In this document: positions 46,286-59,600 of the stretch, piece by piece
Layout of the letters: every line of letters starts with the position of its first letter
Position numbering within the stretch: the first letter of the stretch is position 1
From: Arenicola marina
Taxonomy: Eukaryota > Annelida > Polychaeta > Arenicolidae
NCBI GenBank assembly: GCA_964019135.1
Contig: OZ025248.1
Location: 76,824,119 to 76,888,118 of the forward strand
Length of the DNA: 64,000 bases
Direction of reading: 5' to 3'
Notes under the pieces: generated by a model
The model's database searches: none
What the model was told of the DNA's origin: nothing
Seen by the model: the letters and a program-made list of their open reading frames with translations, nothing else
Translations under genes and position numbers: made by a program

Positions 46286-48370
46286 TTGGATAGGATCCAT
46301 ACCCCATTGGTCAGTCAAGAAAAACACTGAGCGTCGGGATCAATAACATAACAATCCTGGAGACCTAATCAAGTTACGCTTGTATTTTATTTCTTGATAC
46401 ATATATAATTATATTATGAAATATTATATACATCACAATCTATCTGTACAAATACAATTAATTCTTGTAAATCAAATATACATATTCGTGTTTACCATAG
46501 ATATGTTTGGTCAAACCGTGACACGTGACCTAACGAAGTTCGGTTAAGTCGGGAACCAGCCACGTACTTGTTTGTATCCGAGGACATTGGGACTGGTTCC
46601 CTGGCATCACGTCACTATTGCTTCTTCTAGTCTACTTGTTATCTTTCAAATAATCACTGCAAACATGCTAGCGAGTTCACACAATACCTACTGTGCCTAT
46701 ATCCACGTGAACACACATATTATGCTCCAGACATTAATGGAAAGCTCAAAGTTATCCGTCCGAAACTTCGGCTATGAAAATTTGGACATGAGAGACAACC
46801 GATAGTTCGTAGCCTAGGTTAAGATAACAAAGAGGTACACTAAACATGCAGTGTCTCTCTGCCTTTTATAATGTAGAAGACGAATAACCAAGAGTAATCA
46901 ATATCCCCTTCTCGGCGATAAATCGGCGTAAACATCCCTTTCTCCGATGTCGAACGCCGGTTCTCGGCGGAAAATACAAGAACAATGATGGTAGGACTCC
47001 CTTTTGGACTGATAGCCCTATCATAGGCATATATAACAGATGATGTGCATAATGGCCCAGAACAAACAATTATAACGCATTATGGTTAACAGAAATAAAG
47101 ATAAGCCGTGGTGCAGGGGGGAATAATTTGACGTAAAGTTATGAAATTTTCTCTTATAAAAATGGGATGTTGACCGCCGAGAACGGGTGCGTTCGCCGGG
47201 AAAGGGAAGCTCGACTACCCCATGTGTCAACAAACTGGATTCCGCTGAGCGGCCGGAGTGACGTCAGCAGAGTGCCAAACGACGGCTACCTTTCTGGTAG
47301 AAAAAAAAACAGGCTTATTTGATAAGCCACGCTACATGCACCATCCGTTGGCATTCAAATTGAAATCGCCGTGTATAATAATATATGATATGTCCAAGAA
47401 ACACGCCACATTATTAGTGACTGTTACAGCATACGTAACGACAACGTCTTCAGCGACCTTAGTACGTGAATAACATCGAGGCAACCGTAACTATAGTTAC
47501 AGCATAGGGTTGATCTCACCGCGGTGGTTCCAGCTGCCGCAAGTCAATGTGGTCAATGTACAGCAAAACATCGTGATAGCACGTCTGCCACTCTTCTCGC
47601 GCTAAACACAGATCCCATGAGGTATATTGCTATGCAGTAGACACCCCGATTCTGTTGGGCCGCACATTCAGTGATCCACTGTACAGAGTGATACGATCAC
47701 GCACCGAATAATTCAACACAGAGTGCGATAAGATAGTCTAACGGAAGTCATCATTCCTAGTAATCCTCATATTACACTCATAGGTTTAAAGAGAATTTGT
47801 CGGTTGACTGCTGGTGAACTCCCGTTACTAATTTAGGCCTTCTCATTTATTCCGAAGAACCATGCGTAGTTATATTGATAGAATTTGGCACCAGGACTGG
47901 ACACAGCCTGGATAGCTATCATACAGTTAACCTCGGTTTATTTTTCCTAGTTAGATGTGCGAGACTTCACACTTCACTTTCACACATTTCTGTACAACAA
48001 GAACCAAACTGGTGATTTATGTACTAGATAAATAGCTGGTATGATGCGTATCATGGCATGGCGTATACGCGCTCACCAAAACGCCTTCACTGTGGTTTGG
48101 TTTGAATATCTAATCCCTGCCCAATCCCAACACTGAACTTCGTACGGGACATAATCAATATGGCACTAAAACGTAAAATAATAAGCTCAGTTAAGACCAT
48201 AAATTTAATCGTTTGGATTAAAACATAGATAAACAATAATTTAAAACTTCACACTTTGGTCCTCTGACAGAAGTCACACTTTTCGATAATGCCCCTCCTC
48301 CAATCCTGCCAATGTTACACCTCATTAAAGCTCATATGTTGAAACAATAACAATTAAGCGACTTCCGAGA
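46286..48370. other. Intergenic, no gene recognised; contains a 34-36-bp inverted repeat
   Basis: 46935-46970 and 47174-47207 form an imperfect inverted repeat centred on GTTCTCGGCGG / CCGCCGAGAAC. No coding signal otherwise. Confidence 0.5.
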
Positions 48371-48374
48371 TTCC

Positions 48375-48556
48375 GACAAGCTTCCGACATTCACATGGCA
48401 TTTCATACATCTGAGAGTACCTTAGTCCGACATTCACATACATTTGCGAGTAACTTAGTCCGACATTCACATACATCTGAGAGTACCTTAGTCCGACATT
48501 AACATACATTTGCGAGTAACTTAGTCCGACATTTACATACATATGAAAGTAGCTTA
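48375..48556. repeat. 33-bp tandem repeat, about 5.5 copies, dimeric pattern
   Basis: Units of CTTAGTCCGACATTCACATA plus CAT(C/T)TG(A/C)GAGTA. Two variants alternate, giving a 66-bp dimer. Confidence 0.85.
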
Positions 48557-48841
48557 GATGTTAAATCGCATGGTAAAAAAACTCCACAATAAGTGACCCT
48601 GATGAGGCACAGAACGAGGTACTAATAAATATAACGAATGCGTCATTATGATCACCACGAAGGATTGCATAAACTGAAGATAAAAACAAAACAATGGGGG
48701 TACACACAATGGTATCGATAAGATGATGGTTACTGATTGGCTACATACTATAACACAACCCATGTACTTCAAACTGAACGATGCCCCACTCCATATACTG
48801 TCCTGAAGCAAACCAACCTCAGGCGCGTGCCCTAGCATATG

Positions 48842-49220
48842 TTAAAGCGATATACTTACATGCGCCATCTTAGATAGTTTACATTTTAGAATCAAGATTA
48901 AAAGTATCTCAAAAATTATGATGCATATGTTGTATATCTCTTTGAGTCTGTAAAACAAACATTTCAACTTAAAAGTGCGCGGTCTATTTTTATCGCGCGC
49001 GGACGTGATAGCGAGCCGCGGTCAACATCACACACAAAATACCGAACGGCGAACAGGCGCGCAGGGATATTAAGCCGGCCACCAACTTCTGCTCTGGTGA
49101 CCAAATTGCTTCTCTCCGGATAGCCCACAAGCTTTCAGGATTTAAACTCAAGACAGAATGTACTTATTTGACATGGAGAGGAGGTTGGTAATACAAAAAA
49201 TACGGAATATATTGCTTTAA
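48842..49220 (-). mobile_element. TTAA-flanked MITE, copy 2 (371 bp)
   Basis: TTAA at 48842-48845 and 49217-49220. The sequence between is the reverse complement of copy 1 (36061-36432) with scattered differences, and the ends are AGCGAT and ATTGCT. Together the two copies form a long inverted pair on either side of the giant minisatellite. Confidence 0.75.
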
Positions 49221-49880
49221 CAGTAGTACCACATTCTCAACCATTACCAGAGTCAATTATAAACAATGGAACCTTGTAAGAAGACCGCAGTAGCAACGGT
49301 ATTGGGAATGAGGTCATCGTCGACCTACCACCCACGTACCCGAAACGAAATGGCGCCAAGGTCAAGGACAAGGGAACCAGCGGGCAAGTCACTTATCCAA
49401 ATCCATCTCCAAACTTACACAAAATGGACCAGACGCTGCCCCTACTAATTTTTGAAAGTAGTTGATTCCCCGATATATGGCTGACATCACCTGGTACTAC
49501 TTCCGGTGCGATTTGCACAAGGTTCCGGTACATTATCTCTTATCGAACGGTGAAAGCGAATTATATCGGGTTGTTTCTTCACACAGGTTGTATAACGAAA
49601 ATGAAACCATTTCTTTCGAAAAAGAAGAATGTTCTGTACTTCTTGTAACGAATTCATACATTTATGTCCAGCATAGGAGCCTTGTGTAAATAAATAACGT
49701 CGATTTAAGTCTCTTCCACGTTACAGGGATAAGGCACCAGCGAAGTTTCACCACAACCTAGCAGTCTTTGTTACTAGCTCTCTGATGAGAGGTGTACAGT
49801 TGCTCACCACCCGTCATATTTCTCTTCCGTATTGTTGTTTATCACGGAAGAAACAAACACCGTACGGATGTACGTGTACA
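49221..49880. other. Intergenic, no gene recognised
   Basis: Short open frames only, including 75 codons at 49462-49689 without a known motif. Confidence 0.35.
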
Positions 49881-50497
49881 TACATACACCAGTGTACATA
49901 CACCATTGCACAGACACCAGTGTACAGACCCCAGTGTACATACACCATTGTACAGACACCATTGTACAGACACCAGTGTACAGACCCCAGTGTACATACA
50001 CCAGTGTACAGACACCAGTGTACATACACCGGTGTACATACACCAGTGGACATACACCAGTGTACATACACCAGAGTGCATACACCAGTGTACAGACAGC
50101 AGTGTACAGAAGATACCAGTGTACAGACACCAGTGTACAGACACCAGTGTACAGACACCAGTGTACATACACCAGTGGACATACACCAGTGTACATACAC
50201 CAGAGTGCATACACCAGTGTACAGACCCCAGTGCACAGACAGCAGTGTACATACACCAGTGTACAGACAACATTGTAGACACCAGTGTACAGACCCCAGT
50301 GCACATACACCAGTGTAAATACACCAGTGCACAGTCACCAGTGTACAGACACGAGTGAACAAACACCAGTGTACAGACCCCAGTGTACAGACACCAGTGT
50401 ACAGACACCAGTGTACATACACGAGTGTACAGACACCAGTGTACATACACAAGTGTAGACATCAGTGTACATACACAAGTGCACAGACAGCAGTGTA
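49881..50497. repeat. 14-bp minisatellite, about 44 copies
   Basis: Units ACACCAGTGTACA(G/T) with CATACACCAGTG variants. GTGTAC is palindromic, so the array can form many small hairpins. Four overlapping open frames on both strands are side effects of the repeat. Confidence 0.93.
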
Positions 50498-51170
50498 CAC
50501 GATTTTGAATGGTAACATCAATTACATTGGTTACCTGTGTTACCACGTCATTAAATTCACAACCGTTGGCCGCGTACACTGTTATCTCATTCCGTCAGCC
50601 ACTTCTGGCTGGTAGCAACACAATACCATGACTGCAGTGTGTATGTTTGTCAATTTAATGACAATCAGTTTACATTAATGGACTGTGTCGGGAGACAATA
50701 ACCCTCCCCCAAGGGGGGTGATGGAGTGTACGCCACCTTTAAGCACCGTCGCGGTAGATACACTTCCATAGTCCCCTTAGCACTCCAATGGTCATGGTAG
50801 ATAAATTCACTAGAACATGACCAATTTAAAATCTAAAGTGACCGATGCTCTAACTAACGTCAAACAATGTTTCCGACACCCTGTCATATTGCATATATGC
50901 GCAACAGCTACGGAGTCGAGCGTTACAGTAACGATGAAAGCCATTGACGAGAGATTGATACATGGATGAATGACTGGAATTGTGTTTTACGCCACCTTTG
51001 AGAACGCATGGGCTACATCGGGCTAATGGCATTTTGAGGCAAGCATAAGTGACTCAATACCACTTACACATGGAACATCTTATGATATTCCTGTTGGTTA
51101 TGGTGACAGTTATTCACGCTCTCTGGTATTCCCTCTACATAGTATAGACCACGTGGTAGTCCTAGTCCGT
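50498..51170 (-). other. Probable 3' UTR/downstream of the NHS-like gene
   Basis: No coding signal. ATTAAA on the minus strand near 50655 is a possible poly(A) signal, about 0.5 kb past the stop codon. Confidence 0.3.
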
Positions 51171-54100
51171 TCACACCCGGTTCTCGCTGAGACTCGCGAG
51201 ACTGGTGCGAGAAGTACTGAGCTTCTTGCGGTGAGCGGAGAACCTGTCGTCGAGCGAGGTGCGACTGGCTGAGAGGTCGCTCGAGCTGCCGTGGAGGAAG
51301 GCCAGCTTGGAGGCGCGGGTCAGGTCGGCCCGGGAGGAGGTCGAGGCGTTGGAGGCCAGGCTGTCGGTGGAGCGGGCCAGGCTCAGGGACGAGGCCGTCA
51401 GGTTGCTGGAGGACACGCTGCGGGCGCCCCTGTTGAGAACTTCCGTCAGGTCGGTGTGGGAGGAGTTGGCGGCCACCGACCAGCGGTAGGGATGGTGCAG
51501 CCGGCCGTTGTCCCGTCGCTTGTCGTCCGGGGACGGTGGCCCGGACGGTGGCGCGGACGGTGGCGCGGACGGTGGCGCGGACCCCCCGCCGCTGCTGTTT
51601 GTGCTGCCCCCGCTCGACTTGGACCAACTTCGCGTGAAGCGCGTGCCGGGACCGGGAACGGTGTCCGGGCTGGGCTGCGGGGTAGATTGCCTCGCGGGTA
51701 GGGCCCCATCGGGTGTGGTCACCGCCCGTGGTTCCCCGCCCACCCCCACCACCGGCCTGGGCCGGCCTCCCGCCCCGTTGCTGGCACTGCCGGTCGCTAA
51801 GGTGGGGGGTGGGGAGACCTTCAGAGCGGAGATTCCATCGCCCCTCCGCTCACCAGACGACATGGGCTGCACAGTGCCCTCGGCCCCCCGCGCAGTGGTT
51901 TCCTGCTGCGCAGGCATCGCCGCATGGCCATCTTCACAGTCACTAGATGGCGCCACCATCGAAGAAACATTGGTGCCTGCTGCGCCGATGGCGGCGATGG
52001 CTGAGGGCAGCGTGGTCTGCCGGAAGTTAGACGAGTTCCAGGCGCGCGGGGCAGGGACCACGAAACGGGGAGGAGTAGGTTTTGTGGAAACGTCCGATGT
52101 GTTGCCTCTGGCGGGCTGAGGGCGACCCAGAGCGGAGGTAACCGCCGCGGGCTGAGTGCGACCCAGAGCGGAGGTAACCGCCGCGGGCTGAGGGCGACTC
52201 AGAGCGGAGGTGACCGCCGCGGGCTGAGTGCGACTCAGAGCGGAGGTGACCGCCGCGGGCTGAGTGCGACTCAGAGCGGAGGTAACCGCCGCGGGCTGAG
52301 GGCGACTCAGAGCGGAGGTGACCGCCGCGGGCTGAGTGCGACTCAGAGCGGAGGTGACCGCCGCGGGCTGAGTGCGACTCAGAGCGGAGGTGACCGCCGC
52401 GGGCTGAGTGCGACTCAGAGCGGAGGTGACCGCCGCGGGCTGAGGGCGACTCAGAGCGGAGGTGACCGCCGCGGGCTGAGGGCGACTCTGAGCGGAGGTG
52501 ACCGCCGCGGGCTGAGGGCGACTCAGAGCGGAGGTGACCGCCGCGGGCTGAGGGCGACTAGTGACCGCTGCGGTCGGTTTGGCCAAGGACGACGGCCTGC
52601 CGGGAGACGGTATTGGGAGCAAGGAAGGCTTGGTGGCGGACTGGGAGACCCATGAGGTAGATGGTGGCGGGGTGTGGGGGGACGAGGAGGGGTGGGCAGT
52701 CAATACCGGCCTAACAACAAGCGGCGCGGTCCGGGCTGCTGAAGAGGTAGTTGACGTTGTCAATGAAACAGATGACGTCGGTATGATCATAGTATTCTGA
52801 TCCCCAACCGGATCCTTTGGCTCCGATCTTACAGGTGTCACTGATGACGGTAACTGTAACTGAGAGCCCCCTGTACTAAGAAAGGCACCTCGAGGCGAGA
52901 TCATCGAGTCGCTAACCTCGGCTCGCTGTGACGTCATCGTTGTCGGTAGAAACTGTGAGGCTGTTTTCACCACAAATGATGAAGACGATGGCACACCGTT
53001 GATAATTGTGGTCTTCGGTGACGTCACGGGTATTGATGACGTCACAGGTTTTGATGATGTCACGGATATTCTGGAACGTCCACTAAGGGTCGGCCCAATC
53101 GCGGTGATGGTGGACTTACTGACCCATGGAGGGCCGTCTTCGCTGTCGCGGTGACTGTCACCCTTGCCGACCAATGGCGTTGTGACCAGTGGGGGCGGCC
53201 GGCCTTTGGCCTTCCCCCGAAGCCGGAGCTGCAGCGATGTGCTGTGCTGCTGTTGCTGTGGCTGCGGCAGCTGCTGTGGCTGCGGCAGCTGCTGTTGCTG
53301 TGGCTGCGGCAGCTGCTGTTGCTGTGGCTGCGGCAGCTGCTGTTGCTGTGGCTGCTGCGGCAGCTGCTGTTGTTGATGGTGCGCCGAGGCGTTGAGCATG
53401 GCTCTGAAGGGTGTCACCACCTTCTGCCGCTTGGCGCTGGGCTCGGGCACCTTGGCCGACAGCCCCCCGAGAGAGAGCCGGTGGGGCCGGCGGGGGTGGT
53501 GGCGCTGCTTCTTGCCGGCGGGTGTGTCGCCGGCGGGCGGGCGGGCTGGCTGCGGGGGTGGCGGGCCCGACTCGCAGTCGCTGGCCACGATGGTCTCCAG
53601 GATGTCGCCGCTCCCTGCGCTGCGCGACCGCTTCAACCCCGGCGCACAGTACGACAGCGCCGCCTCGTGGGCCGCCAGGCGTACCACGACCGGCGACTCG
53701 TCCGAGGTCGAGCTAGTAGTCGTCGTCCCGCTGTACGTCGACTGCTGGTCGCCCGTCGACATGGACGTGTCTGACGTCATGGACGTCGTGTCTGACGCCC
53801 GACTGTGCAGGCTGGAGACGCTCGTCCTGTGGATGGAGGCGAAGGTGACCGACTTGCGGCCCGAGCTGGAAGAGTTGGTCGATATGGTGCTGGCGCCGCT
53901 GTCCCGGCGAGAGGGGAAGGGCGGCACCGCCAGCGTGGGACACCCCGCGCCTCCCGCCGAGACACTCTGGTCCTTGTGGTCCCGCAGGAAGGACGTGAAG
54001 GACAGCTTGGGCTTCAGGTTGGCGCTGGTGAATGAGTACGCCTCCTGCGTCACGCCGTCCACCGTGCTCACCTCCTTGGTCTCCGGGACGACGGTCACCT

Positions 54101-56607
54101 TGACCCCGTCGTACCACGTCCGGCCGTACGTCGAAGGGTCCACGACCTTGACCCTGTACTCCCGTTCCCGTTCCCGCTCCTCGGCCGCCTGCCGGGCGGT
54201 CAGCGGGAAGGTCACCGAGTGCTTCATAGCCCCGATGTTCGGGTAGATGGGCTGCGACGGCGGCCGCGCCGTCCGCGCTGGGTCCTCGGTCAGCGCCGGA
54301 GGTGGCGTCACCACCGGAAACTCGAACATGGTGGCGCTCTTGGGTACGTTGATGGTAGGCGCCGGGGAGGTGGCCGCGACGTTGACCGGACTGGCCGGCG
54401 CCTGCGGGGAGCGGGGGGCGGCCACCGCCGGGGAGGCTGTGCCCTTGCCCCGAGGGAGGCTGTTGTACCAGCGGCCCGGCGTGCTGTACTGGTGGCCGTA
54501 CAGGGCCAACTCGTCATCCGTCACGGGGCTGCACAACGACCGCTTATACGGGTTCTCCACGAACTGCGCCGTGGTCGCCATGGGTGACGAGATGACCAGC
54601 TTGGCGGCGGCCGGTTCGGGCCAGGCCTGGCTGGGACCCGCCCCCAAGGGCAGACTGCTCGGGGTCTTGGGGCGGCACCCCAGGGGGCTCGTCGGCCCCG
54701 TGTCAGTCTTACCGCTGGTCATAGCACCACTGAAAGTCGGGAAGTGCGATTTATCTTTCTTCCTCGGGAAGGTGTTGGTGAAGGGGACGATGACCTGTTT
54801 GCCCCCGCCCAGTCCCTCCCCGGCATCCCTCACCAAGGAGTCGTCTATGCTGAGCTGCCGGTAACCCACGTCAAAACTGACAGACTTTTTGTTCTTGGGC
54901 CACGTGTAGGTCGCCTTGGAGTAGTAGTCCACGCCTGACACGGACTGACCTTGACCCGCGGACGGCGCCGCCAGCCCAGGGTCAGCATCCGTAGGGGTCA
55001 CCACAGGGGTCAGGTCGGAGTCATTGAAGTCCCTCTCCAGGGTGTTACTACACTCCTGCACGGCCGTCAGCCGCAGGCCCTTGGGCTGGTACAGGCCCTC
55101 ACCGGCGCCCAGACTGGACAGAATGCTGTTGGCAGAGGGCGACTCGGGCAAAGACAGGGCGCGCGGGGGCTGATGGTATAGCTTTGATTCGTCGCGTGGC
55201 GGTGTCCCCCGACACGACGACTTGTCGCCGGTTGTGGTGTCCGAGGTCGGGTCGTGGGACAGGATGATCGGCCGACAGTCACGCACCTCGTCCTCATCCG
55301 TGAACCGGCGGACGGGCGTCTTGGGTGGGGGGAGGCGAGCGCGGGCCACCTGCTTCACCACTGGTGGCGACCTCTTAGCGGGCCACGTGGAGTAGCCGCT
55401 GGCGCCGCCTGGCGTGTAGTAGTCGCACAGCCACGCGGGCGACGCATGCGCGCTACTCAGCATCGAGTTGTGCGACAGCTGTGACACGTGGGTGAGCGCC
55501 GAGGACTCGTCCAGGTCGCCGGGAACTGACCTGGCGCTGCGGAGGCTCTCCCGAGAGGTGGCGCTGGCAGGGGCGGACTTCCAGGCGCTGCTGAAGTTCA
55601 GCATGTCGCCGTCCTCCTCGTCGTCGCTAGGGGGCGGCGTGACGGCGCACAGAGCCGGGATGGCGGCCGCCGTGATGTGCGTCTTCTGCTGCAGGCGGAC
55701 GTGGACCAGGGAATCCGTGTCCGAGTCCCGCGGCGACAACGACGACTGGGTCTCCAGGCTGGGGGGTCTTCGGGTCTGCTCCCGGGCCGCCATCTGCCGC
55801 ATCATCGTGGCCTCCTTCTTGGCCGCCAGGTCGCGCGCCACTGCCTTCAGACGCTCCAGCTCGGTCTGCTCGCCAGGGGGCGCGCGGGTCGTCGCGGGCG
55901 ATCCTTGGGCGCGCGCGGTCAGGTTACTCTTGTTGCTGAGGACGGTGGAGACCCGCGTGGGTGGCGGAGGGGGAGGCCCCCGAGAGCGGCCTTTGGCGGT
56001 TGGGGGGGGCCGGGGGCCCTGGTGGAAACTCTGGAGGGTCTTACCCTTACCCCGAGAGGTTGGCCGGTCGCTCGCGTTGAAGGAGCTGGTCAGCGTGCTC
56101 TCCGAGCTGATGGTCGTGTCGTGCCTGGCCTCCTCCTCGTCCGCCGCCTCCTCAATGTTGCTGCACCGCTTGCTTAGGCCGCTGTCCACGTGCATGGACG
56201 TGTAGAAGCCGTCTTGGTCCATGGAGAACACTGACGACTCGTCGTCCCCCAGACGGAGGGCGCTCTCACTCACCAGCGGCCAGAGGGCGCTGTCGTGAGC
56301 CTCCAGGTTCTGCGTCGTCAGCTGCGAGCCTGGGTCCCTGTTTGGTCCGTGTTTGGGGTAGTTGGTTGCGCGACCCCTCGCGGGGCCGCCGGCCCGGTCG
56401 TGGGCGGTCTGGCGCGGGTAGGGGGTGGGGGAGGTGAAGGATGAGACGGCGTTCAGCGGGGAGGCCGTTTCCCTTCTCTTTCCGCTCTTCCCGCCTCCTC
56501 CCCCGCCGCGGGCAGAGATCCTGACGTCGATGACGGACTCATTGTCGTCGCTGGAGCCGTTCAGGGTGCTACTGTCGCCGTCGCCGTCCAACAGATCCAC
56601 GGCGTCC
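51171..56607 (-). CDS. NHS-like gene, large last coding exon
   Basis: Completes a split Arg, then DAVDLLDGDGDSS, and runs about 1811 codons to TGA at 51171-51173. The conserved FYTSMHVDSGL block is at about 56175-56220. Proline runs (SH3/EVH1-type ligands) lie at 55950-56050, the Q/P tract at 53220-53380, the 12-residue repeats at 52105-52562, and a Ser-rich C-terminus (SVSSSNLTASSLSLARS, SRTSLDDRFS) ends the protein. The exon is strongly GC-rich compared with the surrounding intergenic DNA. Confidence 0.85.
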
Positions 56608-59600
56608 CTGCAAAAAGCGGGGCGTCATTAATACACATGTAGCATACATGTCTGTCACACAAACATCTGTCACACAAACCGCTGTCACACAAACGTCGGT
56701 CACACAAACGTCGGTCACACAAACGTCGGTCACACAAACGTCGGTCACACAAACGTCGGTCACACAAACGTCGGTCACACAAACGTCGGTTACATAAACG
56801 TCGGTCACACAAACGTCGGTCACACAAACGTCGGTCACACAAACGTCGGTAACATAAACGTCGGTCACATAAACGTCGGTCACACAAACGTCGGTCACAC
56901 AAACGTCGGTCACACAAACGTCGGTCACACAAACGTCGGTCACACACACGACTGTTACACAATTAGTTGTGCAAACAATTGTCAAACAAACGTGTCACAC
57001 AAACGTCTGTCACACACAGTTGTGATACAAACAGTTCTCTCAAGCTGTCACACAAACAACTGTTAGACAAACAGTTCTCTCAAGCTGTCACGCAAACAAC
57101 TGTTAGACAAACAGTTCTCTCAAGCTGTCATACAAACAACTGTTAGACAAACAGCTGTCACACAAACAGCTGTTCCGTCAACATCAGCACATAACACTTT
57201 GTCGCATCCACGTCTGTCGCCATAACGTCTCTGTTACCACATGTTTCACACCGCCCGTAACCTAGCGTAATGTTGTAATGTGGCGTCCTTAGATAGAGAG
57301 AGAATGAATGAGCAGTCTACGGGCTACGGACGGAGGTTTAATACGGTATGCACAGTAACAAGGCTGTGCGGCGCAGGGTAGCATTGCTAGACCTCCTCCC
57401 CCCAAGCCAGATTACCGACAATACACACACAAAAGCTCACGCAGTAATCTCGCTACCTCCCCTTGAGACTAATTATCAATTGGCCACAAGTGATGCTAGG
57501 AAAGCTTTGGGGAGAAACTTGGGAACAAAAAACATTCCATAATTGCCCAGTGCCGCTGGCACGAGGGGGGGTAGCGTGGGGGAGAGGGGGAGGGTGGAGA
57601 GGCTCCAACAGGGATTATCAACCACATCACAGCCAAAAACTCAAGGGTCTGTGCTAGTTTCTCGCATGACATAACGTCATATTCCCTGGTGGTGTGAGAT
57701 TTATTAGCATAGTAGGATGTGTTTTTTAGCTGCCAGGTTGTTGCAGGCAGCGTGCACTAGGACGTGACCGGTTAGCTTCCCTCCCAACTCCCCACCCCCC
57801 ACTCCCTCTCCCACCCCCTTTTCTAAGCCTTATTCTGAGTTTTAGAGGTTAACAAATGGCGTCCGATCAGGGCGGGGCTCACCAGTAACCTGATAAGGTT
57901 ACGTCATAGTTGAGTCATTTTGACCAGATATTGACCGATTCTAAAGTTGGGAAGGCATCATTCCTGTTATCCGCAATGCAGAGTGATAGAGTCCATAGCG
58001 ACATAACCCTTCATCACTACCCATGGTACGGATCCAATCAAAGGGGATAGGAAGCGGCCCAGAACCCTTGCCAGTTACCAGACTTAACGGCAAGAAACTT
58101 GGCAAAGATGACGCTCAAAATGACAACTCGACGGGGCCGACAGTCGCGTAAAAGTGTTCCTGGTAGGCTATGCGACGCTGACGAAGACATATGGCGCCCT
58201 CACCTGTCTGGAGAGTGAATGTTGAAGGACACTGCCGAGTCCTTGTCACAGAGCGACGTCTGCGAGAGGCGGTCACGTGACGTGATGGCGGACGGCTGGT
58301 CTGAGTCGAGCGAGTGGCGCACGCTGCCGCTGCTCGCGCTCCAGTGACCTGTCCAACACAAGCAGACGGCGTTTGTAACTAATACAAAGGTCAAGGTCAG
58401 AAAATTAGGGAATCGATTCTCATCTCAAGCACATGGCGTTACTTAATAGTAGTCAAACAGTCCCAATAGAGCCACAAATACACGGCCTTAAAGATTTTTC
58501 AGAAGGTTTAATACGCGATTTAAACTACACGACACACCAGGATGTATGGAAAGCAGAACGATATAAAGCCTAATTTATATCTGCATTGAATCAAAAACAT
58601 GGCACTGACATCAATATATATTTGCTCATTAGGACAAAGCAAACTCAGAGGTTGGTTTAAGTCGTAGAGCACACTATAGAGTAGCGGAAGGCGCTACACA
58701 TTGGTCCTCGGGGGGATCCTTCATTAGACAAGAGGCAACATCAATGTGAGTACCTTTGGCACACAATACACAAATATTCACAGACCAGTAAAAAGCAGGT
58801 ACAAGCCATGTGTAGGGCATACGTTAACATCGCCATTTAGTCACCAGTCGAAAGCCTGGCGTTCTCATCAATCCATCAACGCTACCCCCCCCCCCCTCCC
58901 ACGCACACACAAACCACCACCTACATCCATCCCCTTGCTATCAGTAATGCCCCATGGCTTGTTAATCAATTAAGGAGGTTCCCGGCATCACTGTGGCGCC
59001 ATCTGGTGGACTATGCCGCTGCAATCTGGCGATAAGCTGGTACCGCCGCTCATACTCATACTTGTAAGTGAGCGAGCGAAGTTGGGCCGCGGAACCAGGC
59101 TAATCTGGCGAATGCTCTATTGTCCGCAGCGCGTCATCGTTTATTTCTTGTTTATGTAACAAAGTCGCGAAACTGATGCGCTGTAAAGGTAAATTGATAG
59201 GCAAACGCAAGTCCAAGCAAACTAAAGAAGTTATTGGGATGTATAAATATATCTTTGAACGAAGTGACAATAGACAGAAGCCGGCAAATTACATAGCGTT
59301 GACCACAGAGGCACGGTAAGTCAGTGGGAGAGGCCGGGGGGGGGGGGGGAGGGGGGTGTAGGGATCCCCCACAGCATCGTAGGCCTATATGCTTACACGT
59401 TTGGTTGCTTAAATGTTTTCATGTAAATTTGATAACACCAAGTATCTTATTCAATCTTGTGAGTACTTGTCGTGTCTCTAGTTCAACATGTTTCCCATTC
59501 CGACCATCAGAATTACCGGCACAATTTCCATGTTCAGAGTCATTTTACGAAAAAACGAGGTACAAGACCCATATATATTTTTTTCTTATTTGAACAAACA

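Noticed and set aside
37516-46327. Protein-coding genes of 2500-2900 codons on the minus strand and up to 1561 codons on the plus strand
   Set aside because: They are stop-free readings of a 36-bp repeat in several frames at once, with no domain, splice or start support.
49785-50579. Four overlapping 150-245-codon ORFs
   Set aside because: Side effects of the 14-bp repeat, with no domain.
53151-55484. Plus-strand ORFs of 200-284 codons
   Set aside because: Antisense shadows of the GC-rich NHS-like exon.
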